Shown in pieces: positions 10,561-21,304 of a stretch of 64,000 nucleotides of DNA. The notes under the pieces were generated by a model. That model was not told the origin of the DNA, did no database searches, and saw only the letters and a list, made by a program, of their open reading frames with translations. Position numbers and translations under genes: made by a program. Source of the DNA: Anaspis maculata (lineage: Eukaryota; Arthropoda; Insecta; Coleoptera; Scraptiidae); assembly GCA_949128115.1 (NCBI GenBank), contig OX421962.1, positions 58,197,787 to 58,261,786 of the forward strand, given 5' to 3'. How positions within the stretch are numbered: the stretch's first letter is position 1; every line of letters starts with the position of its first letter.

Positions 10561-10815
10561 AAATGACATAACAAAACAGCTATTTAAATACAATTTACGA
10601 AGTATTTCAATCACAAGAAAGTATTTAAATAGCGCAACGCAAAAGTATCTTTGAAAGTATTTGCAAATACTTTTTCAAATATAATAAATACTAAATACTT
10701 CTGAAAAGTATTTAAATAATAAAATCAATAAATACATATCGATCTTCCCGAGAAGATATTTAAATACTGAGTATAATAAAAAGAAGTATTTATTATTTGA
10801 AAAGTATTCATAAAC
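10560..10815. repeat. AT-rich GTATTTAAATAC repeats
   Basis: Repeated AAAGTATTTAAATA and GTATTTAAATACT words in both orientations, some palindromic. It resembles the subterminal zones of non-autonomous DNA transposons, but no boundaries can be fixed. Confidence 0.4.
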
Positions 10816-10821
10816 GTACAG

Positions 10822-11037
10822 TTGGGAGCGAAATGATTCATACGGCACCGCTAGGAAGTTGGCTGGATCTCAAAAATGTTAGCTGCTTGGCTCGCTGCTT
10901 GGTTTGTTCTTGAATGCCAGTTTTGATTAGGGATTGATCGTAATCAAAACTGGCATTCAAGAACGATCCAAGCAGCTAACATCTCTGAAATCCAGCCGAC
11001 TTCCTAGCGGTACCGTATGAATCATTTCGCTCCCAAC
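10822..11037. mobile_element. 216-bp foldback MITE
   Basis: Arms of ~95 bp run from GTTGGGAGCGAAATGATTCA to its complement, with a short loop near 10925-10945. It abuts the left end of the 11.6-kb inverted-repeat structure. GTACAGTTGGGAG also occurs next to the right end (22.67 kb, inverted), so it may have inserted into a sequence already shared by both ends. Confidence 0.8.
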
Positions 11038-12390
11038 CATAGTAGTGGGAGCGGTACGCAAAAGCATACCGCATTTTGGAGTGCAGTAACGAGATTTTGC
11101 ATGGGCGTACTTTATACCAAGACAAGCGATTTGACCCGCAGCACCCGATATTTCGTCCCTTAGGGGGCCAATGGGGGCCCTCCAAATTTTCAAGATGCAA
11201 GAACTTTCACAAAATGATCATTGAGTATCGTCATGTATGTCATAAGTGAAGCTTACGGGTCTATTGAAAATGTTTTCATCAAATGTCGTAGTGTCCGTAT
11301 CATTCTTCACATTTGAAAAAAAATTCTTTCGCAGAGGTCAAAAAAACTGTTTTTATTTTTTCTGCTGTGCAAGGAAACGATAAATTCATATGTTTTGTTG
11401 CGTTCCCAACTAAATCGCGTTCCGTAAACCCAAATATGAAGACAATTTTTTCGCAATATCATTTTCCCAAGAAGAGGTGACCTCTTCAGTACACTTTTTT
11501 CAACAGCATTTTTTTCAATGTTCCTAGTGGATAAGACTGTCAATTTTCGCTGATATGAGAAGCTTGAACTCTTTTCTTAGTAATTTCCATGCAACATGGC
11601 TTCAAAACATACAAGAGAGCCCTAAAACTTTTTTTTTCTGCTGGGCCGTCAAATTTTTGGCATGTTGATTTTGTAGTAGGGGAGACGCGCAAATAAATAA
11701 GATCTAGTCTAGGCGAATAAGTTCTACCGGAAAATATACCTACTTACACCTAACGACTCTGTGAGTAGAGAGAGAAGAGGGCGACTGAATCAAGTTTCAT
11801 TACATGTAATTACAGAGGAGGTAATTACGACGTCGGTAATTAGACCGGTCCTACCGCTCTACAGTACACTCTTTAGGGTACGACGCCGGGTGCTATAGAG
11901 ACGTGATATGGGTCAGGATCCTGAAACCGAGCTCATTAATTATTGAGGTAATTACTAGAGAGGTAATAACACCCTGAGAGTATGTGCACACCAGTTTTAC
12001 CGTTGCGAGCTTGAACCCGCGGTTTACCTGGACCGTCGCTTTAGTCCTCCTCCTCCTCTTCATGCCTACCGCTGCAGGTGCAAAGCAGAACAGTGGCAGG
12101 TGCATGTGCCATCGTGTCTTCTCAGTCGAACCTCCTCCGACACCGTTTGCGCTATATTGGTAAGAGCGAGATGAAGCGCTGCCATCCTCTTAACACAGCT
12201 CGACCAAGCGCACAGCGGTAGGTCTTCTACTCTCGCGCTCGGTATTACCTGCTCCGCATGACCCAAAACCGCCGGATCGTGTTTTATGGCTGCTTCCAAT
12301 CGAACATGCGAAGGAGTCGGAAAGGTAGGTCCTTCGCAAGGTCCTGATGGTCGGAGGTCCTTGCACATATTGGGGGCATGAGCGCTGCAT

Positions 12391-12392
<2 letters not shown>

Positions 12393-12451
<59 letters not shown>
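12393..12451 (+). repeat. (GA)n microsatellite, left arm
   Basis: 59 bp of uninterrupted GA. Its partner in the right arm (21246-21302) is 57 bp of CT, so the two arms have nearly the same repeat length. Translated frames of SLSLSL or RERERE type here are not genes. Confidence 0.95.
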
Positions 12452-12453
<2 letters not shown>

Positions 12454-13683
12454 ATTTCGCTCCCCATCTCTGTCTATCATCCTATGCGCTGGCGGTCCAG
12501 CCAAACGCAGGTGTTTATGCATCGGTGAAATCGGTGTACGGTTTCATTTATCGACGCTCACAACATGGGAACGAAGGGATGCACGGCGCTTTAAAAAAAT
12601 CAATGAGAGGAGGTACCTAATTTTTCCATATGACCGCTACGTCGCAATGTTTTAATCATAGCAAGGAGGGAGAATATGAAATAGATATGGAAGCAGAGGT
12701 GAGGCGCACAGCGTTTTAAAAAAATTAGATGAGGTACCTAATTTTTCTGAGATGAGATATCTAATTTTTCTATATGCTCGCTACGTCGGAATGTATTAAC
12801 CAAAACAAGTCGACATGCTCTGGACAGATGAACCGATACATAGCTAACTGTTGTACTAATCATCATGATGTTTTTGATGGTAGGGGGTAATAGATACCTC
12901 GGTACATCATCTAGCTGTGTTTTAACGGCCATTTTTACCTTCGTCACAATTCAAAAATTCAAATATTCAAATCCGGTATTGGTATGATATCCCCTGCCAG
13001 AGGGTGGAGGGTAGGGAGCGGCGGGTGGCAACCGGGATTGTTCGATAAGGTGAACGAAACTGCTGGTTAGATAGATATAGCTCGTTTATGGTTTTGTAAA
13101 TTGCCGAATTAAGGGCTTTTTCTCGCGAGAAGACCTAAGCGCCGCATGTGACAAAGCGCGCTATATCGGCTCCATCCCTCTCTATCATCCCACATCGAGA
13201 TGGATATATTTGAGGCCTGTTAGATGCATAAGGTGAGGTTTCCGACCGAGGGTCTGCAGGTATAAAGTGCTATTATCATACAAAACCGATAGGTACCTGT
13301 TCTTTAAAAAATTCATGCTCCCAAAGCTCGGGGTATATTATAGAATTATGTGCCATCATAGTTTCGAGGAAAATGGTGATATGATGATGGTGTATGGAGA
13401 TAATTCTACGAGCACTTTGGAAAAACCATATAGCAACACAACGAGACGGCTTCTATACCACTTTCTAAAGCATGGGGGAAGCAGTGCCACTTGAATGAAA
13501 ACTACGAGTGCACTCGCTTTTTTTTTTTATAAACCCAGCTGTGAATGAGCATAATGAGCACCGTTTACCTGGAATCGCATGGTTTAGCTGTAAAGATGTT
13601 GTGGGGTATGAGACAGTTCGGCATGCGTTAATTAGCAGTAGCCGTTGAAAAAAACCAGGCAATCATTTTTTCAAGAGTTTTAT

Positions 13684-14317
13684 TCAAAAATTAATACATG
13701 TCTTCAGTCGTTCATAATCCGATAATACATCGTCGTAGTGTAGTTCGAGGAACTCTAGCATGCATGAAACTTTTTCATTAGATTTGAAACCAGCCAAAAT
13801 CTGTTTGAGAACTTTATACATAGAAACGTTCGAGTTCGATACATCGCTCGTTATTTTAAAGGAGCTTGATAATAAATCAGTATAAAATTTTTTAAAATTC
13901 ATTGATTCTAGAGCCTCTAATCTATAGCTAATGATATCTCTCATTCGTGCAATTTGTTGTAGAAAATTTTCATGCAGATAGACGGTCTGGGCCCTGCTAT
14001 GTAGATGTCCGATGCCTGTTCTCGAAAATTTTCATATCACCATTCGGAACGTTCGAAGTTGATGCAGTCGAAGAGGGCAAGAGCTCTATTAATTCACTCC
14101 ATTCCCGCATGGTGAAAGATATTCGGCTCGAATTTGCATGCGATATGATGATGATTGCTGGTGAGAGTCCTCTGGCGATGCTAAGCCCAACTCGTATCCT
14201 TGCAGCTGATCCGTTCAGAGTTGTTTGATATAGTAATTCGGTCTCTTGAACGATGGCTTCGTCATAATACCGTAACATTTTTTCGATAGACTGCCAGGGG
14301 CTGAACAAGGTGGGCAT
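13684..14317 (-). pseudogene. broken copy of the arm-encoded 219-aa gene
   Basis: The reverse-complement copy of 19354-20013. It starts at the ATG at 14317 and keeps the same stop at 13684, but lacks 26 bp at the 14018/14019 junction. The frame therefore shifts and the C-terminal half (13944-13684) is out of register. Apart from that deletion the copies look almost identical, so the damage is recent or the arms are homogenised by gene conversion. Confidence 0.8.
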
Positions 14318-14840
14318 CTCTCTTTGTCCCCGGGTCGAACAAAACAGCGCAATTTCGAGCGATGACATCATAATGAGGACCGTAGAAGAATCTCGGAGCT
14401 CGCGAAGAAATCCCAGCCATGCCACCTGTTTTGATGCAGGTACCTACATAGTCCTGGCCATATGCAGGTATTATAGGAGAAGCTTCGGGCGCACGCTCTT
14501 TCAGACCTATTAATGGAGTTAATTATATAGTAAATATTTATGTAGAAACTTAATTGAAAGCTACTTCTTTCTTTTGCATGCCATAGTGCCATGAGTTGGA
14601 AAATATCAGCACTGAATAATTTTTTTCAACCCAGGATGCTTGCGTGAAAATAGTAGAGTATAGAGTGATAAGTATTTGCCTAAATACCCAAGTTCGCTTC
14701 AAAATAACCACATACGGAAAGAAAAGAAAATGATATACGTATGAAAGCATTGATTTAAGAGAAAATCATGTATAATAAGCTGGATTATTCTCGCTACGAT
14801 AATTTTAAATAATACGATGGTCGGAACACTACGCTCCAGA

Positions 14841-14943
14841 TAGCTTACTTCGCAGGCTCTCTGATGATAAGCGTGATCGATGAGGTTGACGGTTCAAACA
14901 ACATCTGCTCTCGTAATCCATCCTCGACCGCAAAGTTCGACTC
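14841..14943 (-). pseudogene. remnant of integrase 3' end
   Basis: About 100 bp inverted relative to 18790-18903. The minus frame ends GRGWITRADVV-stop, matching the last residues of the integrase tail on the right (GWIARADVV-stop), with a 9-nt deletion before it. The sequence upstream on this strand (to 15154) is open for 86 codons but unlike the integrase. So both halves once held an integrase end beside the 219-aa gene. Confidence 0.55.
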
Positions 14944-15154
14944 GAAAAAACCCCCCATCTGAGATGGGAATGTTGGAAAAAATCCAACCAAATGACCGGA
15001 GAACCGGCATCTTCCATATCCCCCAAGTGTTAAACACGATGGATTTTATCGTACTAGCAAGAGCATAGAAATTTTCATTCACATGTTTGAAGGTATTTGC
15101 AGGCATTTCCGAGAATAATTTACCGGTTTGACGATGAGCTAAAGGGTGAAACAT

Positions 15155-16082
15155 GTTTATCTGTTTTATTTGATTTTCTGAATAAAATTGGATAGGATGA
15201 TATTATCTAGTTTACTCGAAAGCTCAGAGTTTTCCGCAAACCATGTAAAAATTTATATTTCTAATATCTCCCTGACTTGATATACAGCTCGAATTAGGTG
15301 CTGCTTCGCCTCTTTTGTGCAGGGAGTTACCAGGGAAATTGCCCCCTAGCAACTCATTGCACCACCAAAATCGGCAAAATGCATGATGCTAGAGTAGCTA
15401 GTAGCCGCAGTGATTGCAAAAATATAAATTTTTGATATCTCTTGCCGAATACGCTAGGAGTTCCTTCGAAGTGGGTAAGGCTATCATCCGAATTGATGTG
15501 GCTCAGGAGAAGTAAAAGGGAGCCAAAAAGGATGTCTCACCTTGCATACCATGTTCTAGCATCAAGGAATGCACCATTTTTATATATTGAATGAGAGATT
15601 ATAGACTTCTAACAGAGCCGGAATTGGACTCTGCCCGGACTGATTCGGGTGGGATAAAAAGTACAAGAGCTTTGGAGGGTTTCTACAGTCGAGACTATTC
15701 TTTCGCGCGAGCTCACTCTATTTATTTGACATCTCTGAATTCTTTTTTCTTTTCTTTTCTTTTTTTTTTTTTTGATAAATATGAATGTGTCCATGAGGCA
15801 GGCATTCCGCAAACCCTCACCTTATGATTCGCTATTGAGACAAGTATGGGCATCACAACCAGGCATATAGGATTGGTGATTATGACAGTGAAAGAAATAT
15901 GCTCTATTCAAAAGTGTTCAATATCTTTATTTCCACGGAAATATTCACTACATCTTTAAATGGCTAGGTAGGTAGGTAGGTATTAGGTATTAGTTGATAC
16001 AAATTTCCGATCAATGTCCCATTCGATCGTGAATAAAATATGGACATTTTTACGCTATTGAGGGTATCCAAAAAAAAAAATG
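15155..16082. other. no gene seen
   Basis: Central non-repeated part of the 11.6-kb structure. It contains a T-rich tract near 15740-15772 and short TAGGTAGG tracts near 15965. No supported coding sequence. Confidence 0.4.
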
Positions 16083-17450
16083 TTAGTATATTACTTCAGC
16101 ATCTCGGAGAATTTTTTCCAGCGATACTATTTCTCGGACGACTCCGACGTCCCCGGTGTTCCGCTGTGCACTCAATGTTACTAATCGATCTATAACGCCA
16201 TTTATGTCAGTGAAATATTCACCTACTAGGGACCTCTTCGCAAATCGCCGTCGTCCCATATCATTCATAAAGGAGCCATTCCCCGCACGATCATCAATGT
16301 TCTCGAAGTCGCTCCCCGAACACCTCTTATCTTCATCCTTAGATGAAAAACAGTGCTTGTACGCATTCTGATATCCGCCACTCGGTGTAAGTCGCGCCCT
16401 TGAAGAAACTTCTTTTGTATTACTGAAGCTCTTACACCAGATGTTTTGATCCTCGTCCTCAGATGAAAAACGGCGCTCATATGCATTTTTATACCCCGTA
16501 CGCGGATTGATAAGCGAACTCGAAGAAAGTTCTTTGGCAGCGTTGAAATCACCAGAGCTATCGTATAACACATCGTCACTATCAGCTTTCAAGACAGAGT
16601 CCTCCGAGGATTTAGCAGTGTTCGCATATTTAGAAGCGAGACGTGATTTGACTTGATCTCCCGATGAAAAACGTGGTCTGAACACGCTAACATAATTATA
16701 GGCTTTGGACGTCCCAACCTGAGAGCTGTGAAAATCTTCTTTATTACCGGAGAACTTGGTAGTGGAGTCCTCATTTGCTCTTTCATAACCATCTGCATCC
16801 TCGTCATCATACACATCTGATGGTTCCGATATCATGCTGGCTGATGATGACAGCACTGGCGAAGGTCCCGGTTGAGGCCCTGATGATGCTAGGAGCTGTA
16901 GCGACGTATTCGAGGAAGCTTTGGTTGGATACTTCATAACCATAGTCGAATTATTCGAGCTGACGTCAAAAGTCTCGAGATTTTTACAAGAGACGGTCTC
17001 AGCCGCTTTGTCAGGATCTACCACTTGCTGCAAATTGCGTTCCCTGCAGCCTCTAAGTGAAATGTCTGGATGCCGTTTCATGAATCCTCTGCACCAATCA
17101 AAAGATGCTGCTTGTTGTTTATCCCAGCGTTGTGGATAGCTCTTGTTTAGCAGCCTAGCCTGCTCTAGAGCGAATTTACACACGTGCTTGCGTGTCACGC
17201 CATGTGGCATTTTCGATGCTGCTTTGATATAATCAGCGAGCATCAACTCCTCATCTTTTGAGAAGATTCTCCTATTCCCGATATTTGGATTATAGACATA
17301 CACGCCGTTCACTTTCTTAACCCGTCGCAACAGCCGCCCCAGTGTAGATGCGGGAATACATAATGACCTAGCGATCGCTCTGCGCGAGCCACCACGTCGG
17401 ACTTCGGCTACAGCCTTTTGAATTGTTTCAGAACTAATTTGATTTCTCAT
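16083..17450 (-). CDS. psq/CENP-B-type HTH protein without DDE domain
   Basis: A single 455-codon frame starts at the ATG at 17450; the frame stays open 10 codons further upstream to a possible acceptor (TTGTTCAG), so a 5' exon may exist. Residues ~5-42 form a psq-like helix-turn-helix (SSETIQKAVAEVRRGGSRRA...PASTLGRLL). Residues ~61-135 resemble the CENP-B/Tc5-type second HTH (FSKDEELMLADYIK...WCRGFMKRHPDISLR). In pogo/Tigger transposases these precede a DDE catalytic domain. Here the remaining ~320 residues are Ser/Asp-rich with internal repeats (GYKNAYERRFSSEDED, GYQNAYKHCFSSKDED), ending in a more ordered ~60-residue tail. No DDE triad is visible. It is probably a stand-alone DNA-binding protein, perhaps recruited by the host element; function unknown. 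Confidence 0.78.
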   Translation of the reverse strand: MRNQISSETIQKAVAEVRRGGSRRAIARSLCIPASTLGRLLRRVKKVNGVYVYNPNIGNRRIFSKDEELMLADYIKAASKMPHGVTRKHVCKFALEQARLLNKSYPQRWDKQQAASFDWCRGFMKRHPDISLRGCRERNLQQVVDPDKAAETVSCKNLETFDVSSNNSTMVMKYPTKASSNTSLQLLASSGPQPGPSPVLSSSASMISEPSDVYDDEDADGYERANEDSTTKFSGNKEDFHSSQVGTSKAYNYVSVFRPRFSSGDQVKSRLASKYANTAKSSEDSVLKADSDDVLYDSSGDFNAAKELSSSSLINPRTGYKNAYERRFSSEDEDQNIWCKSFSNTKEVSSRARLTPSGGYQNAYKHCFSSKDEDKRCSGSDFENIDDRAGNGSFMNDMGRRRFAKRSLVGEYFTDINGVIDRLVTLSAQRNTGDVGVVREIVSLEKILRDAEVIY

Positions 17451-17560
17451 GTTTCTTTCAGGATCAGCAGCTTCATTCACTGAACAAAGATCGCTCGCGA
17501 CTGGCTATTAATCGGAGGTGTTCGAGGTTTTATAGCTATAACCGCTATGGTGCAATGTTT
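17451..17560. other. upstream of HTH gene
   Basis: Short spacer between the HTH gene start and the first degenerate satellite units. A possible acceptor for an unseen 5' exon lies just above the ATG. No TATA box is obvious. Confidence 0.3.
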
Positions 17561-18560
17561 CAACCATAACAAGTCGGCATGCTCTGCTAGATAATTTGAC
17601 ATGTGCCAGCAGCACTAGTCGACATGTTTTATCCGTAGAGACGGCATGGTCTGAGAGTCAAAGCGCTGTGCATTAACCATCAGTCGTCATGCCATATCAC
17701 CTAGATCATCACGTTTTAAGCGTCGGGTCGGCATGGGCTGCTAGCAATGACGTCATGCCTTACCCAACAGCTCGTCATGCCATAATCAGCTCGTGATGTT
17801 TTAACCGACGACCATGCGGAATTAGGCAAGGTTCAGCTGGATGATCTATTGAGGTATATTATAGATGGATAGATTAATAGAATCATTTAAGCATCGGGTC
17901 GGCATGAGCTGTCAACAGTGACGTCATGCTTTAACCACCACCGCGTCATGCCATAAGTCGGCATGAGCTGTCAACAGTGACGTCATGCTTTAACCACCAC
18001 CGCGTCATGCCATAAGTCGGCATGAGCTGTCAACAGTGACGTCATGCTTTAACCACCACCGCGTCATGCCATAAGTCGGCATGAGCTGTCAACAGTGACG
18101 TCATGCTTTAACCACCACCGCGTCATGCCATAAGTCGGCATGAGCTGTCAACAGTGACGTCATGCTTTAACCACCACCGCGTCATGCCATAAGTCGGCAT
18201 GAGCTGTCAACAGTGACGTCATGCTTTAACCACCACCGCGTCATGCCATAAGTCGGCATGAGCTGTCAACAGTGACGTCATGCTTTAACCACCACCGCGT
18301 CATGCCATAAGTCGGCATGAGCTGTCAACAGTGACGTCATGCTTTAACCACCAGCGCGTCATGCCATAAGTCGGCATGAGCTGTCAACAGTGACGTCATG
18401 ATTTAACTGGCAGCTCGTCATGCCATAATCAGCTCGTGATGTTTTAACCGACGACCATGTGGAATTAGGCATGGTTCAGCCGGCTGATCTAATGAGGCAT
18501 ATTATAGATGGATAGATTAATAGAATCATTTAAGCGCCGAGTCGGCATGGGCTGCTAGCG
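17560..18560 (+). repeat. GTCGGCATG satellite domain
   Basis: Degenerate units with words such as AAGTCGGCATG and CGTCATGCCATAA flank a clean 59-bp array. A ~150-bp block (CAGCTCGTCATGCCATAATC through TAGATTAATAGAATCATTTAAGC) stands on both sides (about 17768-17890 and 18410-18533), giving a higher-order repeat. The domain ends abruptly at the integrase fragment at 18561. Confidence 0.85.
17898..18428 (+). repeat. nine-copy 59-bp tandem repeat with CRE palindromes
   Basis: Nine units of exactly 59 bp; the first eight are identical or nearly so and the ninth diverges at its 3' end. Each unit contains TGACGTCA, the perfect cAMP-response-element palindrome, at the same place. The array lies upstream of the HTH gene (which reads away from it) and upstream of the integrase fragment. 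It could bind bZIP factors or the element's own HTH protein; binding is inference. Confidence 0.93.
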
Positions 18561-18850
18561 CGTCTGGGTAAATACAAAGTACTTTTTGAAAAAGGTTATA
18601 CCCCCAACTGGACGACGGAGCTGTTTCGCATCAGACAAGTGAAACCGAACAGCAATCCACCTACATATCTTATTGAAGATCTAAAGGGTTCGCCGATCAT
18701 GGGATGTTTTTACGAACGAGAACTACAGAAAACTAAACATCCCGAGATCTATCTGGTGGAAAAAGTTTTGAAAAAACCGGTTCGAGGCTTTACGTTAAAT
18801 ATTTGGGCATGCCCGATCGAGGGTGGATTGCGAGAGCAGACGTTGTTTGA
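18561..18850 (+). pseudogene. Polinton/Maverick-type integrase C-terminus, frameshifted
   Basis: The frame reads from RLGKYKVLFEKGYTPNWTTE through NPPTYLIEDLKGSPIMGCFY and ERELQKTKHPEIYLVEKVLK. This is the SH3-like tail typical of retroviral-fold integrases of Polinton-type elements. Downstream of the A-run at 18771-18776 the chromodomain-like part (RLYVKYLGMPDRGWIARADVV) is found in the next frame, ending at the TGA 18848-18850. A single-base loss in the A-run explains the shift. The catalytic core is absent because the satellite abuts at 18560. The annotated frame that instead runs to 18899 is the shifted one. Confidence 0.7.
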
Positions 18851-18903
18851 ACCAGCAACCTCGTCGATCACACTTAACGTCAGAGAGCCGGTGAAATAAG
18901 GTG

Positions 18904-19343
18904 TCTGGAGCAAAAACGTCCCGATCACAGCCGTCATAAACTCCATCGGCGCTATCGCCATAAGCAACGTAGCCATCATCACCAACAACGTGATATCATC
19001 ACCAGCAACTCCATATCAACATAAAGCATCATCACTGCTATCGTCATATCATCGCAAGCATCATCATCTCTATCGTCATATCAACGTAAGGATCATCACC
19101 GCTATCGCCATATCATCACAAGCATCATCACCGCTAACGTCATTTCATCATAAAACAACGTCATTTCATCATAAAACAACGTCATATTATCATATTCATC
19201 ACCCTCGCTATCGTCATATCATCGCAAGCATCATCACCTCTATCGTCATATCAACGTAAGGATCATCACCGGCATATCGAGATAAGCAGCTAGCATTATA
19301 AGCATCGTAAACATCTTCATAGCATCGCCAGCACCAACGTCAA
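18904..19343 (+). repeat. ATCATC/CGTCATATC-rich degenerate repeats
   Basis: Words ATCGTCATATCATCGCAAGC and CATCATCACCGCTATCG recur about ten times between 18930 and 19265. This is the spacer between the integrase tail and the 219-aa gene. The corresponding left-side spacer (14328-14840) does not show the same array. Frames across it are compositional artefacts. Confidence 0.65.
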
Positions 19344-19353
19344 ACAAAGAGAG

Positions 19354-20013
19354 ATGCCCACCTTGTTCAGCCCCTGGCAGTCTATCGAAAAAATGTTACG
19401 GTATTATGACGAAGCCATCGTTCAAGAGACCGAATTACTATATCAAACAACTCTGAACGGATCAGCTGCAAGGATACGAGTTGGGCTTAGCATCGCCAGA
19501 GGACTCTCACCAGCAATCATCATCATATCGCATGCAAATTCGAGCCGAATATCTTTCACCATGCGGGAATGGAGTGAATTAATAGAGCTCTTGCCCTCTT
19601 CGACTGCATCAACTTCGAACGTTCCGAATGGTGATATGAAAATTTTCGAGAACTATACTCTAAAATTGGGTTCATCTGCAGGCATCGGACATCTACATAG
19701 CAGGGCCCAGACCGTCTATCTGCATGAAAATTTTCTACAACAAATTGCACGAATGAGAGATATCATTAGCTATAGATTAGAGGCTCTAGAATCAATGAAT
19801 TTTAAAAAATTTTATACTGATTTATTATCAAGCTCCTTTAAAATAACGAGCGATGTATCGAACTCGAACGTTTCTATGTATAAAGTTCTCAAACAGATTT
19901 TGGCTGGTTTCAAATCTAATGAAAAAGTTTCATGCATGCTAGAGTTCCTCGAACTACACTACGACGATGTATTATCGGATTATGAACGACTGAAGACATG
20001 TATTAATTTTTGA
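19354..20013 (+). CDS. intact 219-aa protein of unknown function
   Basis: A single-exon frame. Its ATG lies 10 bp inside the inner boundary of the right inverted arm. The stop codon TGA overlaps the polyA signal (TGAATAAA, 20011-20018). The N-terminal half contains a possible small alpha/beta segment (RIRVGLSIARGLSPAIIIIS, then SSRISFTMREWSELIELL at residues ~49-90). The pattern of a glycine turn, beta-rich stretch and hydrophobic helix faintly recalls the PC4/Sub1 ssDNA-binding fold; that is a guess. The C-terminal half is helical and charged (ETELLY..., MRDIISYRLEALESMNFKKF). It sits downstream of the integrase tail in the same direction, as expected for a gene of the same element. Confidence 0.72.
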   Translation: MPTLFSPWQSIEKMLRYYDEAIVQETELLYQTTLNGSAARIRVGLSIARGLSPAIIIISHANSSRISFTMREWSELIELLPSSTASTSNVPNGDMKIFENYTLKLGSSAGIGHLHSRAQTVYLHENFLQQIARMRDIISYRLEALESMNFKKFYTDLLSSSFKITSDVSNSNVSMYKVLKQILAGFKSNEKVSCMLEFLELHYDDVLSDYERLKTCINF

Positions 20014-20017
20014 ATAA
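20012..20017 (+). terminator. polyA signal overlapping the stop codon
   Basis: AATAAA directly overlaps the TGA of the 219-aa gene, a compact 3' end. The same arrangement exists in inverted form in the left arm just below 13684. Confidence 0.6.
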
Positions 20018-21243
20018 AACTCTTGAAAAAATGATTGCCTGGTTTTTTTCAACGGCTACTGCTAATTAACGCATGCCGAACTGTCTCATACCCCACAACA
20101 TCTTTACAGCTAAACCATGCGATTCCAGGTAAACGGTGCTCATTATGCTCATTCACAGCTGGGTTTATAAAAAAAAAAAGCGAGTGCACTCGTAGTTTTC
20201 ATTCAAGTGGCACTGCTTCCCCCATGCTTTAGAAAGTGGTATAGAAGCCGTCTCGTTGTGTTGCTATATGGTTTTTCCAAAGTGCTCGTAGAATTATCTC
20301 CATACACCATCATCATATCACCATTTTCCTCGAAACTATGATGGCACATAATTCTATAATATACCCCGAGCTTTGGGAGCATGAATTTTTTAAAGAACAG
20401 GTACCTATCGGTTTTGTATGATAATAGCACTTTATACCTGCAGACCCTCGGTCGGAAACCTCACCTTATGCATCTAACAGGCCTCAAATATATCCATCTC
20501 GATGTGGGATGATAGAGAGGGATGGAGCCGATATAGCGCGCTTTGTCACATGCGGCGCTTAGGTCTTCTCGCGAGAAAAAGCCCTTAATTCGGCAATTTA
20601 CAAAACCATAAACGAGCTATATCTATCTAACCAGCAGTTTCGTTCACCTTATCGAACAATCCCGGTTGCCACCCGCCGCTCCCTACCCTCCACCCTCTGG
20701 CAGGGGATATCATACCAATACCGGATTTGAATATTTGAATTTTTGAATTGTGACGAAGGTAAAAATGGCCGTTAAAACACAGCTAGATGATGTACCGAGG
20801 TATCTATTACCCCCTACCATCAAAAACATCATGATGATTAGTACAACAGTTAGCTATGTATCGGTTCATCTGTCCAGAGCATGTCGACTTGTTTTGGTTA
20901 ATACATTCCGACGTAGCGAGCATATAGAAAAATTAGATATCTCATCTCAGAAAAATTAGGTACCTCATCTAATTTTTTTAAAACGCTGTGCGCCTCACCT
21001 CTGCTTCCATATCTATTTCATATTCTCCCTCCTTGCTATGATTAAAACATTGCGACGTAGCGGTCATATGGAAAAATTAGGTACCTCCTCTCATTGATTT
21101 TTTTAAAGCGCCGTGCATCCCTTCGTTCCCATGTTGTGAGCGTCGATAAATGAAACCGTACACCGATTTCACCGATGCATAAACACCTGCGTTTGGCTGG
21201 ACCGCCAGCGCATAGGATGATAGACAGAGATGGGGAGCGAAAT

Positions 21244-21245
<2 letters not shown>

Positions 21246-21302
<57 letters not shown>
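21246..21302 (+). repeat. (CT)n microsatellite, right arm
   Basis: 57 bp of CT, the mirror of the GA tract at 12393-12451. Confidence 0.95.

Positions 21303-21304
<2 letters not shown>

Noticed and set aside
12066..12620. Frames of SLSLSL and RERERE type in both arms
   Set aside because: They are translations of the (GA)n/(CT)n microsatellite and its flanks, mirrored at 21042-21629.
17451..17480. GTG start ten codons upstream for the HTH protein
   Set aside because: Eukaryotic genes rarely use GTG; the ATG at 17450 directly precedes the HTH domain.
17898..18428. CRISPR array
   Set aside because: Units are contiguous 59-bp copies without variable spacers, in a eukaryotic context.
18639..18899. 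86-aa protein as annotated by a simple ORF call
   Set aside because: It begins mid-domain and its last ~40 residues are in the wrong frame after the A-run; treated as a broken integrase tail.
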